From assembly GCF_000219215.1 (NCBI RefSeq), contig NC_015723.1, forward strand, positions 682,001 through 746,000: DNA of 64,000 nt, read 5' to 3'. A program made the position numbers and the translations under genes. Positions 18,907 through 27,871 of this stretch are shown piece by piece; position 1 is the stretch's first letter; the number at the start of each line of letters is the position of its first letter. The notes beneath the pieces are model-generated. The model was given only the letters and a program-made list of their open reading frames with translations, ran no database searches and was not told the origin of the DNA. The stretch is from Cupriavidus necator N-1. Its GTDB lineage: Bacteria; Pseudomonadota; Gammaproteobacteria; Burkholderiales; Burkholderiaceae.

Positions 18907-20169
18907 ATGGCTACGGTCATCGATCGGCGCGAGAACGGCGGCAACAAGAGTGCCGTCAACCAGCAACGTTTCATCAAGCGCTACCGCGAGCAGATACGGC
19001 AGGCGGTGGCAAAGGCGGTGTCCGGCCGGAAGATCATGGACATCGAGCAGAGCGGCCAGGTGTCCATTCCGGTCAAGGACATCTCCGAACCGATCTTCCA
19101 CCACGGCCCGGGCGGGCGGCGCGAGTGGATTCACCCTGGCAACAAGAAGTTCGTCAAGGGTGATTCCTTCGACCGCCAGCAGCAGGGCGGTGGCGGGACC
19201 GGTTCGCGGGCCAGCGACAGCGGCGAAGGTGAAGACGATTTCGTCTTCACGCTGTCGCGCGAGGATTTCCTGAACTTCTTCTTCGAGGACATGGCGCTGC
19301 CGGACCTGGCCAAGCGCCACCTCGCCAAGATCGCCGAGGTGCGCAAGGTGCGCGCCGGCTTTTCCATCGACGGCACGCCTGCCAACCTGTCGGTCCTGCG
19401 CACCATGCGCAGTTCGCTGGGGCGGCGCATCGCCTTGTCCAGCCCTTACCAGAAGCGCCTGCGCGAACTGGAGCTGGAATACAGCGAAGCGCTGGAAAAG
19501 GACGGCCCCTATGCCGAAGGCACGCTCGAGGTGATGGAGAAGATGCGGCACCTGCGTGCCTGCATCGACCGCGTGCCCTTTATCGAGAAGCTCGACCTGC
19601 GCTACAACAACCGCGTGCTGAAGAAGCGCCCGCAGGCCCAGGCGGTGATGTTCTGCCTGATGGACGTGTCCGGCTCGATGGACGAGAGCCGCAAGGACCT
19701 GGCCAAGCGCTTCTTCATGCTGCTGTACCTGTTCCTGAAGCGCAACTACGAGCGCATCGACGTCGTGTTCATTCGCCATCACACGGTGGCGAAGGAAGTC
19801 GATGAGGAAGACTTCTTCCACTCGCGCGAGTCCGGTGGTACCGTGGTGTCCAGTGCGCTGAAGCTGATGGTGGAAGTGATCCACGACCGCTATCCGCCAA
19901 GCCAGTGGAACATCTACTGCGCGCAGGCGTCAGACGGGGATAACTGGGCTGGTGATTCCGAGTTGTGCGGACGCCTGCTGCGCGACTCGATCCTGCCACT
20001 GGTGCAGTACTATGCATATGTTGAAGTCGCATCGGAAGAGCCGCAGAACCTCTGGGAAGAGTATCTGACGGTCAAGGGACAGTTCGACCACTTTGCGATG
20101 CAGCGCATCATCGGCGCGGACGAGATCTACCCGGTGCTGCACGACCTGTTCCAGAAGCGCGCAGCATAG
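18907..20169 (+). CDS. yeaH: YeaH/YhbH family protein (DUF444, von Willebrand A-like)
   Basis: The 420-residue protein matches the YeaH family: an N-terminal basic region (DRRENGGNKSAVNQQRFIKRYREQI), a Gly/Ser-rich linker around residues 93-108, and a VWA-like domain with a MIDAS DxSxS motif (D253, S255, S257 in LMDVSGSMDES). The molecular function is unknown, but it is nearly always encoded between prkA and spoVR and is thought to work with the kinase in stress adaptation. The ATG has GAGGGCAACTT upstream. Confidence 0.93.
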   Translation: MATVIDRRENGGNKSAVNQQRFIKRYREQIRQAVAKAVSGRKIMDIEQSGQVSIPVKDISEPIFHHGPGGRREWIHPGNKKFVKGDSFDRQQQGGGGTGSRASDSGEGEDDFVFTLSREDFLNFFFEDMALPDLAKRHLAKIAEVRKVRAGFSIDGTPANLSVLRTMRSSLGRRIALSSPYQKRLRELELEYSEALEKDGPYAEGTLEVMEKMRHLRACIDRVPFIEKLDLRYNNRVLKKRPQAQAVMFCLMDVSGSMDESRKDLAKRFFMLLYLFLKRNYERIDVVFIRHHTVAKEVDEEDFFHSRESGGTVVSSALKLMVEVIHDRYPPSQWNIYCAQASDGDNWAGDSELCGRLLRDSILPLVQYYAYVEVASEEPQNLWEEYLTVKGQFDHFAMQRIIGADEIYPVLHDLFQKRAA

Positions 20170-20304
20170 GGTGGCGCCGGTCCTGGCCTTCCTTGCGGCG
20201 GGCCACAGTGAAGGCAAATGGCGAGGCAACGCGGACCACGCGGCGCGGCGATGCCGTGCGCGCCGGAGGGGTCTGGCGCCTTGCCCGGGCAACAAGGGGC
20301 GAAG

Positions 20305-21858
20305 ATGGCTTATCTCTCCACGGGTTCGGAATGGACCTTCGAGCTGATCAAACGGTATGACCGCGAGATCGCCCGCATCGCCGGCGAATTCGGGCTGGAT
20401 ACCTATCCCAACCAGATTGAGATCATCACCGCCGAGCAGATGCTCGACGCCTACGCGTCGGCAGGGCTGCCGGTCGGCTACAGCCACTGGTCCTACGGCA
20501 AGCACTTCCTGGCGTCCGAGCGCAGCTACCAGCGCGGCCACATGGGGCTGGCCTACGAGATCGTCATCAACTCCAATCCCTGCATCGCCTACCTGATGGA
20601 GGAGAACACCATGCCGATGCAGGCGCTGACGATCGCGCACGCCTGCTACGGCCACAACGCCTTCTTCAAGGGCAACTACCTGTTCCGCACCTGGACCAAC
20701 GCGGACGCCATCGTGGACTACCTGCTGTTTGCCAAGAACTACGTGGCCGAGTGCGAGCAGCGTTACGGCGAACGCGAGGTGGAACTGCTGCTGGACTCTT
20801 GCCACGCCTTGCAGAACTACGGCGTGGACCGCTACAAGCGCCCCAAGAAGCTGTCCATCACCGAAGAGAAGGCGCGCCAGGCCGATCGCGAGAACTACCT
20901 GCAGATGCAGGTCAACGACCTGTGGCGCACCCTGCCCAAGAGCCGGCCGCATGCGCTGGCGTCGGACGACGACGCGTCCGAGGGGGAAATCATCTTCCCG
21001 CCGGAGCCGCAGGAGAACCTGCTGTACTTCATCGAGAAGAACGCGCCCAAGCTGGCATCGTGGCAGCGCGAGATCGTGCGCATCGTGCGCAAGATCGCGC
21101 AGTACTTCTATCCGCAGCGCCAGACCAAGGTCATGAACGAAGGCTGGGCCACGTTCTGGCACTACACCATCATCAACCAGCTGTACGAGGAAAAGCTGGT
21201 CAACGATGCGTTCATGATGGAGCTGCTGCAGGCGCATACCAACGTGATTTACCAGCCGCCGTACAACAGCCCCTACTACAGCGGCATGAACCCCTACACG
21301 GTTGGTTTCCTGATGTTCCAGGACCTGCGCCGCATGTGCGAAAACCCGACCGAAGAGGACTACCGCTGGGCTCCGGAATTCGCCGGCAGCGACTGGCGCA
21401 AGACGCTGGACTTTGCCATGCGCAACTTCAAGGACGAGAGCTTCCTGCTGCAGTTCCTGTCGCCGCGCGTGATCCGCGAGCTGAAGCTGTTCTCGGTGCT
21501 GGACGATGACCGCGAAGGCAAGCTGCGCGTCACCGCGATCCACAACGATGAAGGCTACCGCGCGATCCGCCAGCTGATGGCGGCGCAATATGACCTCTCC
21601 AGCATGGAGCCCAATATCCAGGTCACCAATGTCGACGTCGGCGGCGACCGCTCGCTGACGCTGCGGCACCTGCAGAACGACCGCCGGCCGCTGGCGCACA
21701 ACTTCGACGAAGTGATCCGGCACGTGACCCGGCTGTGGGGCTTCACCGTTCGGCTCGAGGTGGCCTACGAGGACGGCCGCACCGAGCTGAAGTACGAGTG
21801 CAAGCCGGAACGGCGCCACCGCCGCCCACACGGCGGCGGCCTCAGCCTGGCCGCCTGA
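20305..21858 (+). CDS. SpoVR family protein (YcgB)
   Basis: The 517-residue protein is a full-length SpoVR/YcgB homologue (starts MAYLSTGSEWTFELIKRYDREI; conserved NEGWATFWHYTI and NPYTVGFLMFQDL segments). The name comes from a Bacillus spore cortex gene, but in non-sporulating proteobacteria it belongs to the prkA-yeaH stress operon; its biochemical role is unresolved. I chose the ATG preceded by AAGGGGCGAAG; an in-frame ATG 29 codons upstream opens a low-quality extension. It ends the operon, convergent with an acyl-CoA dehydrogenase gene. Confidence 0.93.
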   Translation: MAYLSTGSEWTFELIKRYDREIARIAGEFGLDTYPNQIEIITAEQMLDAYASAGLPVGYSHWSYGKHFLASERSYQRGHMGLAYEIVINSNPCIAYLMEENTMPMQALTIAHACYGHNAFFKGNYLFRTWTNADAIVDYLLFAKNYVAECEQRYGEREVELLLDSCHALQNYGVDRYKRPKKLSITEEKARQADRENYLQMQVNDLWRTLPKSRPHALASDDDASEGEIIFPPEPQENLLYFIEKNAPKLASWQREIVRIVRKIAQYFYPQRQTKVMNEGWATFWHYTIINQLYEEKLVNDAFMMELLQAHTNVIYQPPYNSPYYSGMNPYTVGFLMFQDLRRMCENPTEEDYRWAPEFAGSDWRKTLDFAMRNFKDESFLLQFLSPRVIRELKLFSVLDDDREGKLRVTAIHNDEGYRAIRQLMAAQYDLSSMEPNIQVTNVDVGGDRSLTLRHLQNDRRPLAHNFDEVIRHVTRLWGFTVRLEVAYEDGRTELKYECKPERRHRRPHGGGLSLAA

Positions 21859-21870
21859 TCCCGCAATTGC

Positions 21871-21900
21871 CGGGGTTAAAGCCCCGCCGCTCAGGCGGCG
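21871..21900. terminator. Paired GC-rich stem-loops between convergent genes
   Basis: Two adjacent hairpins, CGGGG-N6-CCCCG and CGCCGC-TCAG-GCGGCG, sit between the spoVR stop and the end of the reverse-strand acyl-CoA dehydrogenase; the second overlaps that stop codon. Neither has a U-tract, so an intrinsic terminator is only possible. They may protect both transcripts or act with Rho. Confidence 0.4.
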
Positions 21901-22889
21901 GGCGCGGGCTCGCACCATTCGCGCACCAGCTCCACCGCGTTGCGGCCGGCGCTGGCGCACACCGCCTCGCCCAGCACCCGGCTCCACCAGCGCTCCGACC
22001 CGTCCGCCATGCGCCACGCATGCAGCCGGCGCGTATAGAGCTGCAGGTCGTATTCCTCCGTGATCCCGATGGCGCCGTGCACGGCGTGGGCGATGGCGGC
22101 CACCGGCGTGACCGCGTCGCTGGCGCGCAGCTTGCCGATGGCCGCGCGCAGCCGGTCGGGCGTGCCGGTGCCGCTGTCGCAGGCAAGCTGCGCCGCCACG
22201 CGTGCCGCGGCAACGTGCTCGGCCATCTCGCTGACCTGGTGCTGGATCGCCTGGAACTTGCCGATGGCGCGCCCGAACTGCTGGCGGTCGTTGGCGTACT
22301 GCAGCGTGAGGTCGAGCACGTGCGACAGCGCGCCGGCCAGTTGCGCCGTGTGCAGGCAGGCGCCCAGCGTGCGCAGGGTGCCGGCGGGCAGTGCAAAGGC
22401 CGCTGGCGCCGAGGCGTCAGGGCGCGGCACGCGCAGCGTCAGGTCGTGATGGGCGCCGGTCGCTTCGGCGCGGGCGTCGGCCGCCGCCAGCAGCAGGCAA
22501 CGTTCGCCATCCTGCAGCAGGAACCACTGCGCATGGCGGGCGTCGGCCACCAGCGCCGCGCCGGCGCCGTCTTCAAAGCCGGCGAGTGCGACCGGGCCGG
22601 CGGGCAGGGCGATGCCATGCGCCTGCAGCAGCGCGCGCGCAAAGATGGTCTGCGCCAGCGGCAGCGGCAAGGCGTGGCGGCCGGTGACAAAGAGCACCGG
22701 CGCCAGCTCGCGCAGCGGCAGCGCGGCGCCGCCGGCGGATTCGGGCAGCAGGCAATCGGCAAAGCCGCTTTCCAGCAGCGCTTGCCACAGCGGCTGCGGG
22801 TCGGCCTGCTGTTCCAGCGCGCGCACGGTGGCGGGCGGGCAGCAGTCGCGCAGCAGCGCGTCGAGGGCGTCGGAGTAGGCGTTATGCAT
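21891..22889 (-). CDS. Acyl-CoA dehydrogenase-like protein, short subunit
   Basis: The 332-residue protein is shorter than a normal acyl-CoA dehydrogenase (about 380-400). It has a divergent N-terminal half and a recognizable C-terminal half (QLAGALSHVLDLTLQYANDRQQFGRAIGKFQAIQHQ; HGAIGITEEYDLQLYTRRLHAW). This pattern fits the smaller subunit of heteromeric acyl-CoA dehydrogenases known from steroid and some aromatic-acid pathways. The larger partner would be the next gene upstream, 38 bases away. The exact substrate is unknown. It is the last gene of a reverse-strand operon starting at 26850. Confidence 0.83.
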   Translation of the reverse strand: MHNAYSDALDALLRDCCPPATVRALEQQADPQPLWQALLESGFADCLLPESAGGAALPLRELAPVLFVTGRHALPLPLAQTIFARALLQAHGIALPAGPVALAGFEDGAGAALVADARHAQWFLLQDGERCLLLAAADARAEATGAHHDLTLRVPRPDASAPAAFALPAGTLRTLGACLHTAQLAGALSHVLDLTLQYANDRQQFGRAIGKFQAIQHQVSEMAEHVAAARVAAQLACDSGTGTPDRLRAAIGKLRASDAVTPVAAIAHAVHGAIGITEEYDLQLYTRRLHAWRMADGSERWWSRVLGEAVCASAGRNAVELVREWCEPAPAA

Positions 22890-22927
22890 GGGTATCTCGT
22901 TCAGGATGGCGGTCGACGGAGGCGGAT

Positions 22928-24088
22928 TCAGCGCAGGCCGAGTCCGCGCGCGATCATGCCGCGCAGGATTTCGCGGGTGCCGCCGCGCAACGAGTACGAC
23001 GGCGCGATCTGCGTGACATAGGCCAGGGTGCGGTACAGCGCCCCATCGGCCGCCAGCGCGGGTTCATCGCCGAGCGCGGCTTCCACCAGTGCCGGAATCG
23101 ACTGCTCGAAGGTTGTGCCCAGGTCCTTCACCAGCGCGGCCTCCACCACCGGGCTTTCGCCGGCGGCGAGCCGCGACGTGACGGCCAGCGACATGGCGCG
23201 CAGCACCGCCAGGTGGCCGGCGAGCCGGCCCGCGGTCACCGTGTCGCGCCGTGCCGGCGGCAGCCGGCGCATGGCGTCGAGCCAGGTGTCGAGCAGCACC
23301 ACGCTGGAATAGAGGCGCTCGGGGCCGCTGCGCTCGAACGCCAGCTCCGCGTTGACCTGCTCCCAGCCGCTGCCTTCCTGGCCGACCAGCGTGTCCGGGG
23401 CCAGCGCCACGTCGTCGAAGGTGACTTCGGAGAAGTGCGCATCGCCCGCCAGGTCGTGGATCGGCCGCACCGTGACGCCCGGTGCGTGCAGGTCGACGAT
23501 GAACTGCGACAGCCCGGTCTGCCGGTCCTGCGGCGTGCCCGAGGTGCGCACCAGCGCGATCATGAGGTGGCAGCGGTCGGCATTGGTCGTCCAGATCTTG
23601 CGGCCGTTGAGGCGCCAGCTGCCGTCCGCCTGGCGCACCGCGCGCGTGGCCACGCTGGCCAGGTCCGAGCCGGAGTTGGGCTCGCTCATGCCAATGCAGA
23701 AGAAGGCCTCGCCGCGGCTGATCGCCGGCAGGTAGCGCGCCTTCTGCGCGTCGTTGCCGTAGCGCAGGATCAGCGGGCCGCTCTGGCGGTCGGCGATCCA
23801 GTGCGCCGACACCGGCGCGCCGCAGGCCAGCAGTTCTTCCACCAGCACGAAACGCGAAAACGGGTCCAGGCCCGCGCCGCCGAACTGCGCCGGCAGCGTG
23901 ATGCCGACCCAGCCGCGCGCGGCCAGTGCCCGGCTGAAGGCGGCATCGAACCCCATCCACGAGCGCGCGCGCGTTTCCGGCGGCAGCGCGGGCAGGTGTG
24001 CATCGAGAAAGGCACGCACCTTGCCGCGGAACGCCACGGCGTGCGGCGGCAGGGAGGTCAGGCTGAAGGTGGAAAGCAATGCGGTCAC
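22928..24088 (-). CDS. Acyl-CoA dehydrogenase, large subunit type
   Basis: The 386-residue protein has the standard layout: PAQFGGAGLDPFSRFVLVEEL, the FAD-binding FCIGMSEPNSGSDLASVATRAV, NGRKIWTTNADRCHLMIALVRT, and the C-terminal YSLRGGTREILRGMIARGLGL. It starts with GTG, preceded by AGGA at a proper distance. Together with the short acyl-CoA dehydrogenase just downstream it probably forms a heteromeric enzyme. Its operon partners (CoA-transferase and MaoC hydratase) imply dehydrogenation of an acyl-CoA made by CoA transfer. Confidence 0.88.
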   Translation of the reverse strand: MTALLSTFSLTSLPPHAVAFRGKVRAFLDAHLPALPPETRARSWMGFDAAFSRALAARGWVGITLPAQFGGAGLDPFSRFVLVEELLACGAPVSAHWIADRQSGPLILRYGNDAQKARYLPAISRGEAFFCIGMSEPNSGSDLASVATRAVRQADGSWRLNGRKIWTTNADRCHLMIALVRTSGTPQDRQTGLSQFIVDLHAPGVTVRPIHDLAGDAHFSEVTFDDVALAPDTLVGQEGSGWEQVNAELAFERSGPERLYSSVVLLDTWLDAMRRLPPARRDTVTAGRLAGHLAVLRAMSLAVTSRLAAGESPVVEAALVKDLGTTFEQSIPALVEAALGDEPALAADGALYRTLAYVTQIAPSYSLRGGTREILRGMIARGLGLR

Positions 24089-24128
24089 GGTGAAATCCTG
24101 TGTCTGGTATTGGCTGGTGGCAGTGGTC

Positions 24129-25118
24129 TCAGTCCAGCGTCGCGCCTGAATCCTTCACGACCTTCTGCCAGCGCGTCATTTCCGCGCTGAGGTAGGCGGC
24201 GTAGGCCTCCGGGGTCGACCCGCGCGGCTCCGCACCCTGCGCGGCCAGGCTTGCGCGCGTCTCGGGGTGGGCCAGCGCCTTGGTGGCGGCGGCATTGAGC
24301 TTGCGCACGATCTCGGCCGGTGTCCTGGCCGGCACCATCATGCCCTGCCAGGCGCCGACCTCGAAGCCCGGCTGCACGGTTTCGGCAAGGGTCGGCACGT
24401 CCGACAACTGGGCGCTGCGCGTGGTGCTGGTGACTGCCAGCGCGCGCATGCGCTTGTCGCGGATGAAGGGCAGCGATGAATTGATGGTGTCGGCCATGAA
24501 CTGCACCTGTCCGCTGGCCAGGTCGGTCAGCGCCGGTGCGCTGCCCTTGTAGGGCGCGTGCACCGCCGACAGACCGTTGGCCTGCAGGAACATGAAGGCC
24601 GCCAGGTGCGTCACGTTGCCGTTGCCGGCCGAGCCATAGGTGAGCTTGTCGGGGTTGGCCTTCAGGTACTGGATGAACTCTTTCACGTTCTGTACCGGCA
24701 GCTGCGCGTTGACCTCCAGCACCAGCGGCACCATCGCCGTCAGCGCCACCGGCGCGAAATCGCGTTTCACGTCGTAGCTGAGCTTGTGGTAGAGCGCCGG
24801 GCTCAGCGCGATCGACGAGGTGTTGTACAGCACCGTATAGCCGTCGGGCGGCGCCTTGGCGACAATCTCCGCGCCGATATTGCCGTTGGCGCCGGGCCGG
24901 TTGTCGACCAGCACCTGCTGGCCGAGCGCCTCGCTCATGCGCCGTGCGATCACGCGCGACACCAGGTCGGTCGGGCCGCCCGGCGGGAACGGCACCACCA
25001 TGCGGATCGGGTGCGACGGATAGGCGGCATCGGCGGCCGCCGCCGGCTGCGCCAGCACCGCCGGCAATACGATGGCTGCCGCGGCAGCCAGTGTCGTGAT
25101 GAAAGTCTTTGCCTTCAT
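24129..25118 (-). CDS. Bug-family periplasmic receptor
   Basis: The 329-residue protein has a Sec signal peptide (MKAKTFITTLAAAAAIVLP...AAAAD). Bug motifs follow: YPSHPIRMVVPFPPGGPTDLVSR and DNRPGANGNIGAEIVAKAPPDGYT. The chosen ATG has an excellent GGAGGAG site; an upstream in-frame ATG does not. It lies between the acyl-CoA dehydrogenases and the MaoC hydratase, so its ligand is probably the carboxylate that the operon's CoA-transferase activates. Confidence 0.9.
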   Translation of the reverse strand: MKAKTFITTLAAAAAIVLPAVLAQPAAAADAAYPSHPIRMVVPFPPGGPTDLVSRVIARRMSEALGQQVLVDNRPGANGNIGAEIVAKAPPDGYTVLYNTSSIALSPALYHKLSYDVKRDFAPVALTAMVPLVLEVNAQLPVQNVKEFIQYLKANPDKLTYGSAGNGNVTHLAAFMFLQANGLSAVHAPYKGSAPALTDLASGQVQFMADTINSSLPFIRDKRMRALAVTSTTRSAQLSDVPTLAETVQPGFEVGAWQGMMVPARTPAEIVRKLNAAATKALAHPETRASLAAQGAEPRGSTPEAYAAYLSAEMTRWQKVVKDSGATLD

Positions 25119-25168
25119 GTGCTTGTCTCCTCCGTCCATGCAGCCACGCGGCGGGTGCCGCCGTGGGT

Positions 25169-25630
25169 TCAGCGTCCCGCCAGCAACCGGCGCGCGGTGT
25201 AGGTCATGACCTGCTCACCGCGCTGGTTGAATACCTCGATGCGCGAATCCACCACAGCGCGGCCGCTGCGCGAGGTCGGGCGGATGCCGGTCACGGTCAC
25301 GGTGGCGTGGATGGTGTCGCCCACCATCACGGGCGCGTGGATCTGTTGTGTCAGTTCCAGCATGGCCAGCCCGGTGCCCTGGATCATGGTCTGCAGGATA
25401 AAGCCCTCGATCAGCGTGTAGGTCAGCGCCGCCGGTACCGGCCGGCCCTGGATGGCGCCACCGTCATAGCCGGCTTCGATGAAGATGGCCTCGACCATGC
25501 CGGTGACGGAGATGAAATTGACCAGGTCGGTCTCGGTCACGGTGCGGGCGAAGGTGCGGAAGGCCTGGCCTTCCTGCAGGTCTTGCCAGTAGAAGCCCTG
25601 GCCGAGGCGGGGCAGTTCTGCATGCGTCAT
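25169..25630 (-). CDS. MaoC-like acyl dehydratase
   Basis: The 153-residue single hot-dog-domain protein has MaoC features: RTVTETDLVNFISVTGM, where the usual catalytic Asp/His segment lies, and a VGDTIHATVTVTGIRPTSRSGRAVVDSRIEVFNQRGE strand region. These proteins hydrate enoyl-CoA or dehydrate hydroxyacyl-CoA. The start follows AAGGAGACACC, and the first four bases of the gene overlap the stop of the CoA-transferase (ATGA), so the two are translationally coupled. Confidence 0.87.
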   Translation of the reverse strand: MTHAELPRLGQGFYWQDLQEGQAFRTFARTVTETDLVNFISVTGMVEAIFIEAGYDGGAIQGRPVPAALTYTLIEGFILQTMIQGTGLAMLELTQQIHAPVMVGDTIHATVTVTGIRPTSRSGRAVVDSRIEVFNQRGEQVMTYTARRLLAGR

Positions 25631-26850
25631 GGTGTCTCCTTGGCGGGTGCGCAGCGTGCGGCACCGCTTTGTTGCAATTGCGCGATCGCTTCTGCGGATA
25701 GTCCCGCCTGCGCCAGCACGCTCCCGGTGTGCTCGCCCAGCCGCGGCGGGATGCCCAGCGGCGCGCGCTGGCTGTCGAAGCGCACCGGCGCGCCGGGAAA
25801 ACGCAACGTGCCCATGGCCGGGTCTTCGACGGTTTCGAAGAAGCCGGTGGCGACCAGGTGCGGATCGGCCGGCAGATCGTCGAGTTCATTGATGCGCGCC
25901 ACCGGGATCTGCAGGCGTTCGCACAGTTCCACCCAGTGCGCAGTGGTCTGTCCCAGCACGATTTCGCCGGTGAGCTCGTACAGCGTTTCGATATGCCGCG
26001 TGCGTGCCGCGATATCGGCAAAGCGCGCATCGGCGGCCAGCCCGGGGCGATCGGCGGCGTGAAAGAAGTCGCGCCAATGCACATCGGTGTACGGCATCAT
26101 GCAGACATAGCCGTCGGCGCTGCGGTACGGGCGGCGCAGCGGCGCCAGCACGCGGGGGTAGCCGCTGGGGCCGCGCGGCGGCTCGAAATGGCGGCCGTAG
26201 AAGTGCTCGACCAGGTTGAAGGCGACCATGGATTCGAACATCGGCACCTCGACCAGCGTGCCGTGGCCGGTGCTGCCGTCGGCATTGCGCCTGGCGCGCC
26301 CGGCCAGCGCCGCGCAGACCGATAGCGCTGCCACCAGCCCGCTGGTCTTGTCCGCGGCGATGGTGGGGAAGTAGCGGCTGTCGCCGGTTTGCGCCGCCAT
26401 CAGCGCGGCATTGCCGGACAGGCCCTGGATGATGTCGTCGTACGCTGGCCGGCCGCCATAGGGGCCATCCTCGGCAAAGCCGAGCAGGCTGACAAAGACC
26501 AGCTCCGGGTGGCGCGCCCGCACGTCGTCAGGCGCCAGCCCCAGCGCGGCCAGCTTCTGCGGGCGCATGCTGTGCATCAGCACGTCGGCGCCGGCCAGCA
26601 CGCGGTCCAGAGCGGCCTGCGCAGCCGGCTGCTTCAGGTCCAGGACCACGCTGCGCTTGCTGCGGTTCACGCCCAGGAAAATGGCCGCCATGCCGGGCTC
26701 GGCGGCGGGGCCGGTGCGGCGCGTGGAATCGCCCTCGGGCGGCTCGACCTTGATCACCTCTGCGCCAAGGTCGGCCAGCCACTGGCTGGCATACGGCCCC
26801 ATCACCACCGTGGACAGGTCGACCACGCGGATGCCTGCAAGCGGCAGCAT
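25627..26850 (-). CDS. Family III CoA-transferase (CaiB/BaiF type)
   Basis: The 407-residue protein begins with the family signature LAGIRVVDLSTVVMGPYASQWLADLGAEVIKVE. It carries the GRPAYDDIIQGLSG motif, whose first Asp (about D138) is the expected catalytic residue. It transfers CoA between carboxylic acids. It is the first gene of the reverse-strand operon with MaoC, Bug and two acyl-CoA dehydrogenases, and would activate the substrate for a beta-oxidation-like route. It diverges from a LysR gene 106 bases away, its probable regulator. Confidence 0.9.
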   Translation of the reverse strand: MLPLAGIRVVDLSTVVMGPYASQWLADLGAEVIKVEPPEGDSTRRTGPAAEPGMAAIFLGVNRSKRSVVLDLKQPAAQAALDRVLAGADVLMHSMRPQKLAALGLAPDDVRARHPELVFVSLLGFAEDGPYGGRPAYDDIIQGLSGNAALMAAQTGDSRYFPTIAADKTSGLVAALSVCAALAGRARRNADGSTGHGTLVEVPMFESMVAFNLVEHFYGRHFEPPRGPSGYPRVLAPLRRPYRSADGYVCMMPYTDVHWRDFFHAADRPGLAADARFADIAARTRHIETLYELTGEIVLGQTTAHWVELCERLQIPVARINELDDLPADPHLVATGFFETVEDPAMGTLRFPGAPVRFDSQRAPLGIPPRLGEHTGSVLAQAGLSAEAIAQLQQSGAARCAPAKETP

Positions 26851-26956
26851 GTTGTCCCCGATCTTGTTGACTGTGGGGCACAGGGTAGTTCAGCAGGCGA
26901 GGCTTGGTCTAATATTAGTTTTTTAGAAATCGATATTCAGAGGATATTAACGAGCC
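26851..26956. promoter_or_regulatory. Divergent LysR / CoA-transferase promoter with palindrome
   Basis: This AT-rich 106-base gap contains the perfect palindrome CTAATATTAG at 26909-26918 and two GATATT repeats closer to the LysR start. Palindromes of the T-N11-A class in such a gap are the usual binding sites of the divergent LysR regulator. Binding is inferred. Confidence 0.5.
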
Positions 26957-27847
26957 ATGGACTTCCGCCAGCTGCAGCAGTTTGTCGCCCTGGCTGAGAC
27001 GGGCAACTTCCACCGCGCCGCCGAACGCCTGCACATGGCGCAGCCGCCGCTTTCCATTTCCATCCGCAAGCTCGAGGACCAGCTTGGGACGGCGCTGTTC
27101 GTGCGCACTTCGCGCGGGGTGCGGCTGACACAGGCGGGCGAGGCCGCGCTGCACGATGCGCGCCGTGCGCTGTTTCATGCACAACAGGCACGTGCCGCGG
27201 CAATCGCTGCAGGGCAGGGCGAGCGCGGCGCGCTGCGCATCGGCTTTATCGGGTCGGCGACGTATGCGCTGCTGCCCAAGCTGATCCCGGCGTTCCGCGC
27301 GGCGCATCCCGGCATCGAGCTGATCCTGCATGAATCCACCACCGCCGCGATTCTGGACCGCCTGGAAAAGCACCAGATCGACGCCGGCCTGGTGCGCTTC
27401 CCGATCCTGAACACGGGCAACTATTCGCTGACGCCGCTGGAAAACGACGTCTTTGTCGCGGCGGTGCCGGCTGACAGCCCGCTGGCAAGCGCAGACGCCA
27501 TCCCGCTGCGCGCGCTCGCGGACGAGCCTTTCATCATGTATCCGGCGGCGCAGGTGCCCAATCTGCACGCGGTGGCCATGCTGCTGTGCCAGCAGGCGGG
27601 CTTTGTGCCGCGCGTCACGCAGGAGGCGGTGCAGGTGCAGACCCAGGTCAGCCTGGTCGAGAGTGGGCTTGGCGTGGCCCTGGTGCCGAGCGTGGCGGCA
27701 CGCTACGCCAACCGGCGCGTGCGCTTCCTGCCATTGTCCAGCCCGCGTCCGGCCGGGCGCATCGGCATTGCGCTGGCGGCGCGGCCCGACGACGGCGACC
27801 GCCAGGTGCAGCGCTTCCTGGCGGCGGCGCAGGCGGCGGTGAACTGA
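26957..27847 (+). CDS. LysR-family transcriptional regulator
   Basis: The 296-residue protein has the N-terminal winged helix-turn-helix (MDFRQLQQFVALAETGNFHRAAERLHMAQPPLSISIRKLEDQLG) and a type 2 periplasmic-binding-like effector domain (RIGFIGSATYALLPKLIPAFRAAHPGIELIL). It diverges from the CoA-transferase operon and most likely activates it in response to the substrate or its CoA ester. A small gap separates it from the convergent LuxR gene. Confidence 0.92.
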   Translation: MDFRQLQQFVALAETGNFHRAAERLHMAQPPLSISIRKLEDQLGTALFVRTSRGVRLTQAGEAALHDARRALFHAQQARAAAIAAGQGERGALRIGFIGSATYALLPKLIPAFRAAHPGIELILHESTTAAILDRLEKHQIDAGLVRFPILNTGNYSLTPLENDVFVAAVPADSPLASADAIPLRALADEPFIMYPAAQVPNLHAVAMLLCQQAGFVPRVTQEAVQVQTQVSLVESGLGVALVPSVAARYANRRVRFLPLSSPRPAGRIGIALAARPDDGDRQVQRFLAAAQAAVN

Positions 27848-27871
27848 TGGGAAGGCGGGTGGTGCAGCGTC

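Noticed and set aside
20218..20304. N-terminal extension of the SpoVR protein
   Set aside because: The extra 29 residues are GC-driven, unlike the family start, and the internal ATG has a good ribosome site.
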